DNA of 64,000 nt, taken from positions 310,001 through 374,000 of the forward strand of contig NZ_FODC01000004.1 in NCBI RefSeq assembly GCF_900110275.1, in the 5' to 3' direction. The stretch is from Duganella sp. CF517 (lineage in GTDB: Bacteria > Pseudomonadota > Gammaproteobacteria > Burkholderiales > Burkholderiaceae_D). A program made the position numbers and the translations under genes. This document shows, piece after piece, positions 37,456 through 46,709 of the stretch; positions within the stretch are counted from its first letter, which is position 1; every line of letters begins with the position of its first letter. The notes under the pieces were generated by a model. It was not told the DNA's origin and made no database searches. It was given only the letters and a program-made list of their open reading frames with translations.

Positions 37456-39092
37456 GCCGCCCATTGCAGATAGCACACCGAGATCGGCATCTGGTGCGTG
37501 GCGCAGTATTCGATCCAGCGCAGCTGGTTGTCCTGCAGGCGGTCGCCGGGACCCTTCACCTCGATCATGTTGTAGCGCCGCTCGGCGGGCCAGAACTGGA
37601 TCAGGTCGGGGAAGCCGCTGCGGTTGGCCTTGATGTCGAGCAGGATGCGCTCGAAGGCGCGCTTCAGGTGCAGCGGCGGGATGCAGTCGAGCGCCAGCCC
37701 GATCAAGTCCTCGTCGAGCGCCTCCCAGTACAGGAAGGGCGACTGGATGCCGGTCTTGGCGGCGTAGTTGGCCAGGATGGTGGCGCGGTACTGGTCGCCG
37801 TCGAGCTGCGCCAGGCAGTCGGCGAATTGCTGCGCGCGGCGGCGCTGGAAATCGGCGCTGTGCAGGTCGGCCGGCCCGCGATGGTAGGGATGGAAGAAGG
37901 CGCCCGGGATCGGGCAAAACACGGCGTCCCAGCACAGCAGGCCGAACAGCGAGTTGATCAGCGAATTTTCGACGTAGTAGACCGGCGCGTCGTCGCGCGC
38001 GAGGTGGTCGCGCACGACGAACTCGACGTAGCTCGGTTCCTGCGGCGGCGGCAGGCTCAGGTCGATGCGCAACGCCTGCGCCAGCGGCGTGCGCGGCAGC
38101 TTGGCGTGGCCCAGCTTGCGCGCCAGGCGCGGCGCCATGCGCAGCAGTTGCTGGCGCTCGGCCTCGCTCTCGGGCTGTTGCAGCGCGACCTGCAGCAAAT
38201 CGAAGGCTTCGCGCGGCTGCTCGTCCTTCTCCAGCACGCGGATGGCGCGCGCGCGGGCGCCCGGATAGTGGCAGCCTGCATAGAGCGCGTGCGCGGCCTT
38301 CCAGTCGGCCAGCTTTTCGACGTGCTGGGCGATGGTGAAGGTGAGCTTGTCGCGCCGGCTGCGCAGCCACTCGTTATCGTCCGAGCACGGCGGCAGGTCG
38401 CGGATCACGCCGGCCGGGTCCTCGCCGTCGACGAAGCGCTCGTGGCACTGGTGCAGCATCAGGAAATCGTCGATGTCGCGGCGGCTGCGGAAGCCGCGCG
38501 CGGCCGGCGAGAACGCCACTTTTTCGTACTGGTAGATGCCCAGGTCGGACAACACGAACTCGGTCCAGTCCTGGTGGTAGTTGCCGAAGAAGATAAGGCG
38601 CAGGCGGTCGCACAGCTGCTGCGTCAAATGGCTGTAGACATGGTCGCCGGAATTCTCGTACCAGTTGGAAAAGCGGTGCTGGCCGTCGTACTGCTCGCGC
38701 AGCGCCTCGAGCTGCTCGCTCTTGCGCAACTGGCGCAGGTACGGCGCCAGCTGGAAGATCTTGCCGATCTCCGGCTTTTGCAGCAGATCGAACAGTTGCT
38801 CGAGGTCCAGCAGCGGGTCTTCCTCGATCAGGCCCAGCGCCGCCAGCGGCCGGGCGGCCTCGTGCGCGCTACCGATTTCGGCGTAGGCCAGCTTGCTCGC
38901 GCGGAAAAGCGTGCCCTTGCGCATGACCATGCGCACCAGCAGCGCGCGCGACGCCTGTGGCAGCGTGGGAAAGCCGGTGATGAAGTCGCGTTCCTCGGTG
39001 GTCAGCAGATCGTCGTAACGGTCGCCTATCCACGTCAGCACCTGATGGAAGTTATCCAGGTAATAAAACGCGTTGTCGAGAACTTTGATCAT
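37452..39092 (-). CDS. VRR-NUC (FAN1-like) nuclease domain protein
   Basis: This 546-aa protein ends in a VRR-NUC nuclease domain (about 430-546): the catalytic core reads SGFPDLIQFWP then YNMIEVKGPGDRLQDNQ, giving D, E-x-K and the trailing Gln of PD-(D/E)XK enzymes. The long helical N-terminal part resembles the SAP/TPR-like region of FAN1, an eukaryotic and bacterial structure-specific nuclease for interstrand crosslink repair. It is the first gene of an operon with the helicase and lies 34 bp behind a LexA-type operator. A weak ribosome-binding site precedes the ATG. Confidence 0.85.
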   Translation of the reverse strand: MIKVLDNAFYYLDNFHQVLTWIGDRYDDLLTTEERDFITGFPTLPQASRALLVRMVMRKGTLFRASKLAYAEIGSAHEAARPLAALGLIEEDPLLDLEQLFDLLQKPEIGKIFQLAPYLRQLRKSEQLEALREQYDGQHRFSNWYENSGDHVYSHLTQQLCDRLRLIFFGNYHQDWTEFVLSDLGIYQYEKVAFSPAARGFRSRRDIDDFLMLHQCHERFVDGEDPAGVIRDLPPCSDDNEWLRSRRDKLTFTIAQHVEKLADWKAAHALYAGCHYPGARARAIRVLEKDEQPREAFDLLQVALQQPESEAERQQLLRMAPRLARKLGHAKLPRTPLAQALRIDLSLPPPQEPSYVEFVVRDHLARDDAPVYYVENSLINSLFGLLCWDAVFCPIPGAFFHPYHRGPADLHSADFQRRRAQQFADCLAQLDGDQYRATILANYAAKTGIQSPFLYWEALDEDLIGLALDCIPPLHLKRAFERILLDIKANRSGFPDLIQFWPAERRYNMIEVKGPGDRLQDNQLRWIEYCATHQMPISVCYLQWAA

Positions 39093-39125
39093 TGCAGGGG
39101 AAACGGAAGCGAGAAGAGCGATAAA

Positions 39126-39141
39126 CTGTATTTATATACAG
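39126..39141 (-). promoter_or_regulatory. LexA (SOS) box
   Basis: CTGTATTTATATACAG fits the CTGT-N8-ACAG SOS consensus exactly and differs from the E. coli ideal CTGTATATATATACAG at one base. Flanking AGCGATA (39117-39123) and TATCGCT (39144-39150) extend the symmetry. It lies 34 bp upstream of the VRR-NUC start, in the promoter region. Confidence 0.8.
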
Positions 39142-39182
39142 TGTATCGCTTTCAGCACCGCTTGCCCAGCAAAATCAACCGA

Positions 39183-39737
39183 TCAGGCTTGCTTGGCGGC
39201 GGGGGTGTTCTTTTCCACCATTTCGCTGGCTTTGGCGATTTGCGCCTCCACCGACTGCACCGCCTGCTTGGTGGCCTTGGTCACCTGCTCGTAGCCGTTG
39301 AAGGCGTTGTCGATGGCGGTTTTGACGATCTGCACCGCGTTTTCCGAGCCGGGACGCACGTTTTTGGTGACGTCGTAGATCAGCGCGCTCAGATTGCTCT
39401 TGGCCTCGGCCACATGGGCGTCGGCCGCGCGGGTGAACTCTTCGCGGATCTCGGCGATGATCACGCCCAGCTGCTGGTTGTAGGCGTTGGCGCCGGCGAC
39501 GCCGGGCTGCAGCTTGGCGGCGGCCAGCGTCATTGCCGCTTTCGGGTCGGCCGCCTGGCTCATTTCCTTGCCGGTGGCCAGGCCTTCCTCCAGCTGCGAC
39601 TTGGCGGTGGCCATGTTCAGCGCGACCACCTGCTCGACGCCTTGCACCGCTTTGCTGGTGAGCGCGTTAAAAGTTTCTAATTGGAATTCAAACAGGGCTT
39701 TGGTCGCGTTGGCAAATTGCTCGGGATTCGTAAACAT
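39183..39737 (-). CDS. phaP: Phasin family protein
   Basis: This 184-aa protein matches the TIGR01841-type phasins that coat polyhydroxyalkanoate granules: an N-terminal FTNPEQFANATKALFEFQLETFNALTSKAVQGVEQVVALN region, then an amphipathic, Ala/Lys-rich helical body and a Lys/Pro/Ala C-terminus. GAGGAGACTGT gives a strong ribosome-binding site before the ATG. No PHA synthase is near. The host therefore probably stores PHA. Confidence 0.92.
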   Translation of the reverse strand: MFTNPEQFANATKALFEFQLETFNALTSKAVQGVEQVVALNMATAKSQLEEGLATGKEMSQAADPKAAMTLAAAKLQPGVAGANAYNQQLGVIIAEIREEFTRAADAHVAEAKSNLSALIYDVTKNVRPGSENAVQIVKTAIDNAFNGYEQVTKATKQAVQSVEAQIAKASEMVEKNTPAAKQA

Positions 39738-39802
39738 ACAGTCTCCTCATTATGATGATGGTATGTAATGCCCCGGGGTTCTCCCGTGTTGTTGTGGGTC
39801 CA

Positions 39803-40021
39803 TTATTTAGCAAGAACTAACTTTTCGCAACGGCTATCTTTGTACGGCCCCGCGACTTTCTCCCAGCCGGCACCGAGCGGGGTTTGCGAACACGCCAGCT
39901 TGCCGTCGATTTTGCTGCGGTACTGCCACCAGGGCGCCGGGCCGGCGCTGAGCTGGCCGCAGCACAGCGCCAGTGTCAGCAGTATTAGCAGCGGCGCGGC
40001 ACGCGTATTGATATTCGTCAT
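39803..40021 (-). CDS. Small exported hypothetical protein
   Basis: A 72-aa frame with an N-terminal signal-like hydrophobic stretch (about 9-26) and a short mature part rich in aromatic and charged residues, with two cysteines spaced 20 residues apart (LACSQT, SRCEK) that could form a disulfide. No ribosome-binding site is evident. Family not recognised. Confidence 0.5.
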   Translation of the reverse strand: MTNINTRAAPLLILLTLALCCGQLSAGPAPWWQYRSKIDGKLACSQTPLGAGWEKVAGPYKDSRCEKLVLAK

Positions 40022-40088
40022 GGTTTGAGCGTACAGCAATTCGGCGCCGCTGGCGATGCCTGCCGGTCCGCCATCATGGCCAGCCAGC

Positions 40089-42287
40089 TCATAGCGGCGC
40101 CACCTTGGGCAGCCGCAGGGTGAAGCGCGCGCCTCGGCCCGCTGTGCTGCTGACGTCGATGCGTCCGCCGAGCACGCCGGTGACGATGTTGTGGGTGATG
40201 TACAGCCCCAGCCCGGAGCCGCCCGAGCCAAGCCGGGTGGTGAAGAACGGATCGTAGATGCGCGCCAGGTTGGCGGCCGGGATGCCGGCGCCGTCGTCGG
40301 CGACCTCGATGACGAGCTCGCCGTTGCCGCCATCGCGGGCCGACAGGGTGATCGTGCCCGAAGTGCGGCCGTCGAAGCCGTGCAGCACGCTGTTTTCGAT
40401 CAGATTGTGCAATGCCTGGCTGAGCGGACCAGGATAGCTGTCCATCTCCAGCATGTGGTCGACATGCTCCTCTAAGGTCAAGCCGTGCCGGCGCAGGTCG
40501 TTGTCGAGCGGTTGCAGCAGCTGCGCGATCGGGTCGCCCAGCACGAAGCGGGCGCGCTGCGAACTGGCGCTGTCGACGGCGATGTGCTTGAAGCTGGCCA
40601 CCAGCGCCGCCGCGCGGGTCAGGTTGCGCACCACCACTTCGTCGGCGCTGGCGGCCTCGCGCAGATAGCTTTCCAGCGCCGAGCGGCGCAGGCCGGTGTC
40701 CATGTCGCGCCGCAGTTCCGCCGTGCGCTCGCTCATGCTGCTGGCCATCACCAGGCTGTTGCCGATCGGCGTGTTGAGCTCGTGCGCGACGCCGGCCACC
40801 AGCGCGCCCAGCGCCGCCAGCTTGTCGCGCCGCACCAGCTCGTCCTGGGTCAGGCTGAGGTTGTCGAGCGCGGTGGTCAGCTCTTCGTTGATGTGCTCGG
40901 CTTCCTCCTTGGCTTGCAACAGCTCGGCCGTGCGCGCGGCCACCAGTTCCTCCAGGTGCTCGCGGTGGCGCCGCAGTTCCTCCTCGCGGCGGGTGCGGAC
41001 GATGGCGATGCCGGCGATGTAGGTGGCCGCGCCGATCAGGCTCAGATCCTCGGGGCCGGGCGTGCGCACCTCGCGGTAGTACATCGCGAACGAGCCGAGC
41101 ACGGTGTCCTTGTCGAGCATGATCGGCATCGACCAGCACGCGCGCAGGCCGTAGTGCGCCGCACCCTCGCGGTAGCCGGTCCACAGCGGATCGTTCATGA
41201 TGTCGGCCACCACCACCGTTTGCTTGCGGTGGATGGCGGTGCCGCACGAGCCGGCGGCCGGGCCGACCGCCAAGCCTTCGAGCGAGGCCAGGTACCCGGG
41301 CGGCATGCTGGGCCCGGCGCCGACCTGGATGTGGACACCGTCCGGCGCCAGCAGCATGGCCGTGCACGTCACGTCCTCGGACTGCGATTCGATCAGCAGC
41401 ATCAGGCTGTTGAGGATGTCGCGCAACGGCGCGCCGCGGGCGATCATCTCCAGCAAGCGGTTCTTGCCGTCGCGCAGCGCCTCGGCCAGCTTGCGCCGCG
41501 TGACATCGACCACCCGCATGTGCATCAACCGGTGCGGCCCGGAGTTGAGCGGCACCATGCGCAGTTCGCAGCACACCGCGCGGCCCAAGCTGTGCCGCAT
41601 GGTCAGTTCGAACACCTGCACGCCGCCCGCCATCACCTGCTCGACGTGCGCCTCGAACACCTGCGACGACGGGCGTCCGTCCGGCTGCGCGGGCGGGCAT
41701 AGCGACAGGAAGTGCGCTTGCACCAGTTCCGTTTCGGTCAGCCCGAACAGCTCGCGCGTGCGCCGGTTGACGTCCAGGATGCGGTAGCTGCCGCGCTGTA
41801 GCAGCAGGATCGCGTCCGGCGAGCCGGACAGCATGGTGTGGTAATTGACCTCCAGCGTGGACATGGCCGGCAGGTCCGCCATGACCGGCGCCGGCTCGAT
41901 GACCTTCAGGCGCAGCAGGATTTTTTCGGACAGGTCGTCGGCGTTGAAGCTGAGCGGCAGGTAGGCGTCGGCGCCGACGGCCTGTGCGCGCTCGCGCTCG
42001 TCCTCGTTGGGCGCGCTCGACAACAGGTAGATGGGCACAGCGGGGCCGCACACCTGGCGCAGGCGCTGGCACAGCTCCAGTCCGGCGCTGCCGGCCAGGG
42101 CCGCGTCCAGCACGGCCAGGGCGATGCCGCCGGCGGCCGCCCTGGCCAGCGCTTCGTCGCCGCGGCCGACGGCGCGCACGTCATAGCCGTACCTGCCGAG
42201 CGTTTTGCCCAGGGTGACGTGATCGTACGCGGCGCTGGTGGCAATCAGTATCGTGTGCGGCTGATCGGGTGGGAACGGCGGCATCAT
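40089..42287 (-). CDS. Receiver-PAS-GAF hybrid sensor histidine kinase
   Basis: A 732-aa soluble kinase: degenerate N-terminal receiver domain (about 10-125, Asp in AVLDAAL), a PAS domain (about 145-260), a GAF domain (about 285-430, with AAGSCGTAIHRKQTVVVADI), a coiled coil, then a HisKA dimerisation domain with VAGVAHELNTPIGN (about 500) and an HATPase domain (NLIENSVLHG, GLGLYITHNIV). No membrane segment, so it senses a cytoplasmic signal, possibly light or redox through PAS/GAF. No cognate regulator is adjacent. Confidence 0.9.
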   Translation of the reverse strand: MMPPFPPDQPHTILIATSAAYDHVTLGKTLGRYGYDVRAVGRGDEALARAAAGGIALAVLDAALAGSAGLELCQRLRQVCGPAVPIYLLSSAPNEDERERAQAVGADAYLPLSFNADDLSEKILLRLKVIEPAPVMADLPAMSTLEVNYHTMLSGSPDAILLLQRGSYRILDVNRRTRELFGLTETELVQAHFLSLCPPAQPDGRPSSQVFEAHVEQVMAGGVQVFELTMRHSLGRAVCCELRMVPLNSGPHRLMHMRVVDVTRRKLAEALRDGKNRLLEMIARGAPLRDILNSLMLLIESQSEDVTCTAMLLAPDGVHIQVGAGPSMPPGYLASLEGLAVGPAAGSCGTAIHRKQTVVVADIMNDPLWTGYREGAAHYGLRACWSMPIMLDKDTVLGSFAMYYREVRTPGPEDLSLIGAATYIAGIAIVRTRREEELRRHREHLEELVAARTAELLQAKEEAEHINEELTTALDNLSLTQDELVRRDKLAALGALVAGVAHELNTPIGNSLVMASSMSERTAELRRDMDTGLRRSALESYLREAASADEVVVRNLTRAAALVASFKHIAVDSASSQRARFVLGDPIAQLLQPLDNDLRRHGLTLEEHVDHMLEMDSYPGPLSQALHNLIENSVLHGFDGRTSGTITLSARDGGNGELVIEVADDGAGIPAANLARIYDPFFTTRLGSGGSGLGLYITHNIVTGVLGGRIDVSSTAGRGARFTLRLPKVAPL

Positions 42288-42359
42288 GGGCGTGGGTCCG
42301 GTTCCGCGAAGCGGAGGAGAAAACCAGTGTAGTACAAGATGGGCGGGACCCGCCAGCGT

Positions 42360-42779
42360 TTATGCCGCCAGCCCGGTGGCCGCCTCTTGCGCCTGTTTGA
42401 TTTGTGGGAAGTTGTCCTCTATCCAGTCGACCAGCACCTCCAGCCGCTCGGCGGCCCCGCGCCCCAGCGGGGTCAGGCTGTACTCCACGTGCGGCGGCAA
42501 CACTTGTTGCGCCACGCGCAGCACCAGGCCATCGCAGGCCAGCGCGTCGAGCGTCTGCGCCAGCATTTTCTCGCTGACGCCGCCGATCGCGCGCCGTAGT
42601 TGGCTGAAGCGGTGGGTGCCGTCGAGCAGCACCACCAGCACCAGCACGCCCCAGCGGCTGGTGATATGGGACAGCACGGCGCGCGACGGGCAGTCGGCGG
42701 CAAGCAGTTCGGCGCGCTGGGCGTCGTCGAGGCCGGCAAGGCTGTTGCGCAGGGATTTGCTGGTTTTCGGCTCGGTCAT
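42360..42779 (-). CDS. HxlR family transcriptional regulator (QorR/YtfH-like)
   Basis: A 139-aa HxlR winged-helix regulator: SRAVLSHITSRWGVLVLVVLLDGTHRFSQLRRAIGGVSEKMLAQTL is the DNA-binding part. The cysteine in ADCPSRAV at the N-terminus matches the redox-sensing position of YodB/HypR-type family members. GGAAACCGTG precedes the ATG. It is divergent from a qorB-like gene, the arrangement of ytfH and qorB in E. coli, suggesting it represses that gene in response to quinones or electrophiles. Confidence 0.88.
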   Translation of the reverse strand: MTEPKTSKSLRNSLAGLDDAQRAELLAADCPSRAVLSHITSRWGVLVLVVLLDGTHRFSQLRRAIGGVSEKMLAQTLDALACDGLVLRVAQQVLPPHVEYSLTPLGRGAAERLEVLVDWIEDNFPQIKQAQEAATGLAA

Positions 42780-42802
42780 CACGGTTTCCAATCGGGGTAG
42801 GG

Positions 42803-42832
42803 GTACTTACTAAATTGTACGTACTTACAATT
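42803..42832. promoter_or_regulatory. Candidate HxlR operator
   Basis: AATTGTA (42813-42819) and TACAATT (42826-42832) form a perfect dyad with a 6-bp spacer, and GTACTTAC occurs twice, 18 bp apart (42803-42810, 42821-42828). It lies between the divergent regulator and qorB-like gene. Confidence 0.55.
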
Positions 42833-42904
42833 CGAAAGTATAGGCTCTATGATAGTCCCAACCGCGCGGAATGTCCCTGTGGCGCTTAATTCAAAGGAAA
42901 AATC

Positions 42905-43753
42905 ATGATTATTGTTACTGGTGCAACCGGCCAACTGGGCCGTCTGGTGATTGCCAGCCTGTTGAAAACCACGCCGCCGGCGCAGATCGTCGCCGCCGTG
43001 CGCGACGTCGCCAAGGCCGCCGACCTGGCCGCGCAGGGCGTGCAGGTGCGCCATGCCGACTACAACGACCCCGCCTCGCTCGACAGCGCCTTCGCGGGCG
43101 CCACCAAGGTCCTGCTGATCTCGTCGAGCGAAGTGGGGCGGCGCGTGCCGCAGCACCGCGCCGTCGTCGACGCCGCCGCGCGCGCCAAGGTCGGGCTGTT
43201 CGCCTACACCAGCGTGCTGCGCGCCGATAGCAGCCAGCTTGGGCTCGCCGGCGAGCACCGCGAAACGGAAGCGCTGATCCGCGCCTCCGGCCTGGCCTAC
43301 AGCCTGTTGCGCAACGGCTGGTATGTGGAAAATTACACCGCCGGCCTCGGTGGCGCGCTGGCGCACGGCGCCTTGGCCGGCGCGGCGGGGGAAGGGCGCA
43401 TCGCCGCCGCCGCCCGCGCGGACTATGCCGACGCGGCCGCCGCCGTGCTGTCGGGCGCCGGGCCGGTCGAGCAAGTATATGAACTGGCCGGCGACACCGC
43501 CTTCACGCTGGCGGAGCTGGCGGCCGAGTTGTCGCGCCAGTCCGGCAAGCAGGTGCCGTTCCACAACTTGCCGCAGCATGAATACCGCGAGATGCTGATC
43601 GGCGTAGGCTTGCCGGCGCCGGTGGCCGACCTGATCGCCGATTCGGACGCCGCCGCCGCCAAGGGCGCGCTGGACGACAGCGGCCGCGCGCTGAGCAAGC
43701 TGATCGGTCGCCCGACCATTACGCTGGCGGACGCGGTCAAAGCGGCGCTGTAG
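42905..43753 (+). CDS. qorB: NmrA/QorB-like NAD(P)H:quinone oxidoreductase
   Basis: A 282-aa SDR/NmrA-type protein with an N-terminal NADP motif VTGATGQLGRLV (about 5-16) and the family's EHRETEALIRASGLAYSLLRNGWYVENY segment. E. coli QorB reduces quinones with NADPH. The layout beside an HxlR regulator copies the E. coli qorB-ytfH pair. AAGGAAA precedes the ATG. Confidence 0.87.
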   Translation: MIIVTGATGQLGRLVIASLLKTTPPAQIVAAVRDVAKAADLAAQGVQVRHADYNDPASLDSAFAGATKVLLISSSEVGRRVPQHRAVVDAAARAKVGLFAYTSVLRADSSQLGLAGEHRETEALIRASGLAYSLLRNGWYVENYTAGLGGALAHGALAGAAGEGRIAAAARADYADAAAAVLSGAGPVEQVYELAGDTAFTLAELAAELSRQSGKQVPFHNLPQHEYREMLIGVGLPAPVADLIADSDAAAAKGALDDSGRALSKLIGRPTITLADAVKAAL

Positions 43754-43942
43754 TTGTCAGAAATCGAGCTGAGCGGTGGTGTTACCCGGTAACGCGGCTA
43801 TTTTCTCGACGGAGGCCGGGCGCGGGTCGGCGCTCGCCTCCTGCCTGGCGTAGGAAGGTTGGGGCATAGCGGCGTTGCGATTTGAAGCGACTATTGTCGT
43901 TGGATTGCGTGAGTGCACCTTGCGAACAACCTGGCGCCAATG
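43754..43942. other. Intergenic stretch without a recognised gene
   Basis: Apart from the palindrome GTTACC-C-GGTAAC (43781-43793) nothing stands out. A minus-strand frame runs through it from the tRNA-Leu gene but has no start with a ribosome-binding site. Confidence 0.4.
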
Positions 43943-43983
43943 AAAAAAGCCCCATCGAACCTTTCGGCGGATGGAGCTTTTTT
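43943..43983 (-). terminator. Terminator of tRNA-Leu copy 1
   Basis: A stem (GCTCCATC with GATGGGGC, minus-strand sense) is flanked by T tracts on both strands, so it can stop transcription of the tRNA gene and of anything from the left. Confidence 0.8.
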
Positions 43984-43998
43984 GCGTATCCGGTAGAG

Positions 43999-44083
43999 TG
44001 GTGCCCACGGAGGGACTCGAACCCCCACACCTTGCGGCACATGGACCTGAACCATGCGCGTCTACCAATTCCGCCACGTGGGC
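43999..44083 (-). tRNA. tRNA-Leu (anticodon CAG), copy 1
   Basis: An 85-nt class II tRNA on the minus strand: acceptor GCCCACG/CGTGGGC with A discriminator and encoded CCA, a long variable arm, and anticodon loop TTCAGGT between CATGG/CCATG, giving CAG (leucine codon CUG). It is identical to copies 2 and 3. Confidence 0.97.
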
Positions 44084-44139
44084 ACTGAACTGCTTGCTGC
44101 TTCTTGCTTACCGCTGCGTGTTCTGCAACAGAGGCCCGA

Positions 44140-44168
44140 ATCTTAAAGGACGGCTGTCACCTCGTCAA
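44140..44168 (-). promoter_or_regulatory. Promoter of tRNA-Leu copy 1
   Basis: On the minus strand TTGACG (44163-44168) and TAAGAT (44140-44145) are 17 bp apart; the transcript would carry a leader of about 50 nt. Confidence 0.75.
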
Positions 44169-44225
44169 TAGCAATGTCGGTGCTTGGGTGAAATTATTTC
44201 AACGTCGCGGGCGCGGTCACCAATG

Positions 44226-44268
44226 AAAAAAGCCCCCAGTGCGCCGGAAGGCTACTGGAGGCTTTTTT
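44226..44268 (-). terminator. Terminator of tRNA-Leu copy 2
   Basis: CCAGT/ACTGG extended by GCC/GGC with A and T tracts on the two sides. Nearly the same sequence follows copy 3. Confidence 0.8.
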
Positions 44269-44279
44269 GCGGAATTTTG

Positions 44280-44364
44280 TGGTGCCCACGGAGGGACTCG
44301 AACCCCCACACCTTGCGGCACATGGACCTGAACCATGCGCGTCTACCAATTCCGCCACGTGGGC
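44280..44364 (-). tRNA. tRNA-Leu (anticodon CAG), copy 2
   Basis: Identical 85-nt tRNA-Leu, 281 bp from copy 1. The upstream regions of the two copies are also similar (about 60 bp), so they arose by tandem duplication of a promoter-tRNA-terminator unit. Confidence 0.97.
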
Positions 44365-44421
44365 ACTGTACTGCTTACTGCGTCTTGCTTCGCTGCCGCG
44401 TGTTCTGCAACAGAGGCCAGA

Positions 44422-44450
44422 ATCATAAGTGAGCGGCCCACCGCAGTCAA
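44422..44450 (-). promoter_or_regulatory. Promoter of tRNA-Leu copy 2
   Basis: Minus-strand TTGACT (44445-44450) and TATGAT (44422-44427) with a 17-bp spacer. Confidence 0.78.
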
Positions 44451-44587
44451 GGGAGAAACCATTTTTTTGTGAAAGAAATTCGCGCGCCACACCGGGCGGG
44501 GTGGACGGGATTTCGCGCTTGCTTGTTGAGCCGCACTTTCGTAAGCTCCAGTTTGCTCACTCGGCATCCAAACATACGGAGACAGTC

Positions 44588-46207
<1,620 letters not shown>

Positions 46208-46226
46208 GGGGGGCGGCTGCGCAATG

Positions 46227-46269
46227 AAAAAAGCCCCCGGCGCGCCGTGAGGCTAGCCGGAGGCTTTTT
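46227..46269. terminator. Bidirectional terminator between the kinase and tRNA-Leu copy 3
   Basis: CCCCCGGC with GCCGGAGG-type arms, an A tract before and a T tract after (minus strand: T tract after the stem as well), between the convergent kinase and tRNA genes. It is nearly the same as the copy 2 terminator. Confidence 0.8.
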
Positions 46270-46280
46270 GCGGAATTTTG

Positions 46281-46365
46281 TGGTGCCCACGGAGGGACTC
46301 GAACCCCCACACCTTGCGGCACATGGACCTGAACCATGCGCGTCTACCAATTCCGCCACGTGGGC
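46281..46365 (-). tRNA. tRNA-Leu (anticodon CAG), copy 3
   Basis: Identical 85-nt tRNA-Leu, 2001 bp from copy 2. Its downstream flank matches copy 2, but its upstream promoter region differs: a minus-strand TATAAT (46392-46397) is present, without a good -35. Confidence 0.97.
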
Positions 46366-46709
46366 ACTGATACTGCTGAACAACAACTGCTATTATAGCG
46401 ACAGGGTGAGTTTCGCGCCAGATGAACTTGCGTTCCATACTGCGCATCAACCCGGTCTAGCAGTTTCTCGGTTAAACTTTGTTTTTCAACATTGTCGCTG
46501 CGAGAGACCAAGATTATAGAGCAATCCTGCGCAATGTCAAACACCAAATTCGGAATCTGTCTGAAAAATCCTGCAGAGGGGCGGCAAATTAGGCTATCGC
46601 GGCGTTTCCAAGTACACTACGCCTGTCGTCGTGTCATATATATGCACCCGACGATTTTGCCAGGCCGGATTTCCTCTGAACACTGTCAATAACAACTACA
46701 GAAATACTT
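46366..46709. other. Spacer between tRNA-Leu copy 3 and rnr
   Basis: The left end carries the minus-strand -10 (46392-46397) for tRNA-Leu. The right part should hold the rnr promoter, but no good -35/-10 pair was identified. No gene is recognised. Confidence 0.4.

Noticed and set aside
37464..39680. A 738-codon plus-strand frame opposite the VRR-NUC and phasin genes
   Set aside because: Its composition (Arg/Gln/Leu/Val runs) and lack of motifs or ribosome-binding site mark it as a shadow of two well-supported genes.
43757..44077. A minus-strand frame running out of tRNA-Leu copy 1
   Set aside because: Its N-terminal part is tRNA sequence; the rest has no start codon with a ribosome-binding site.
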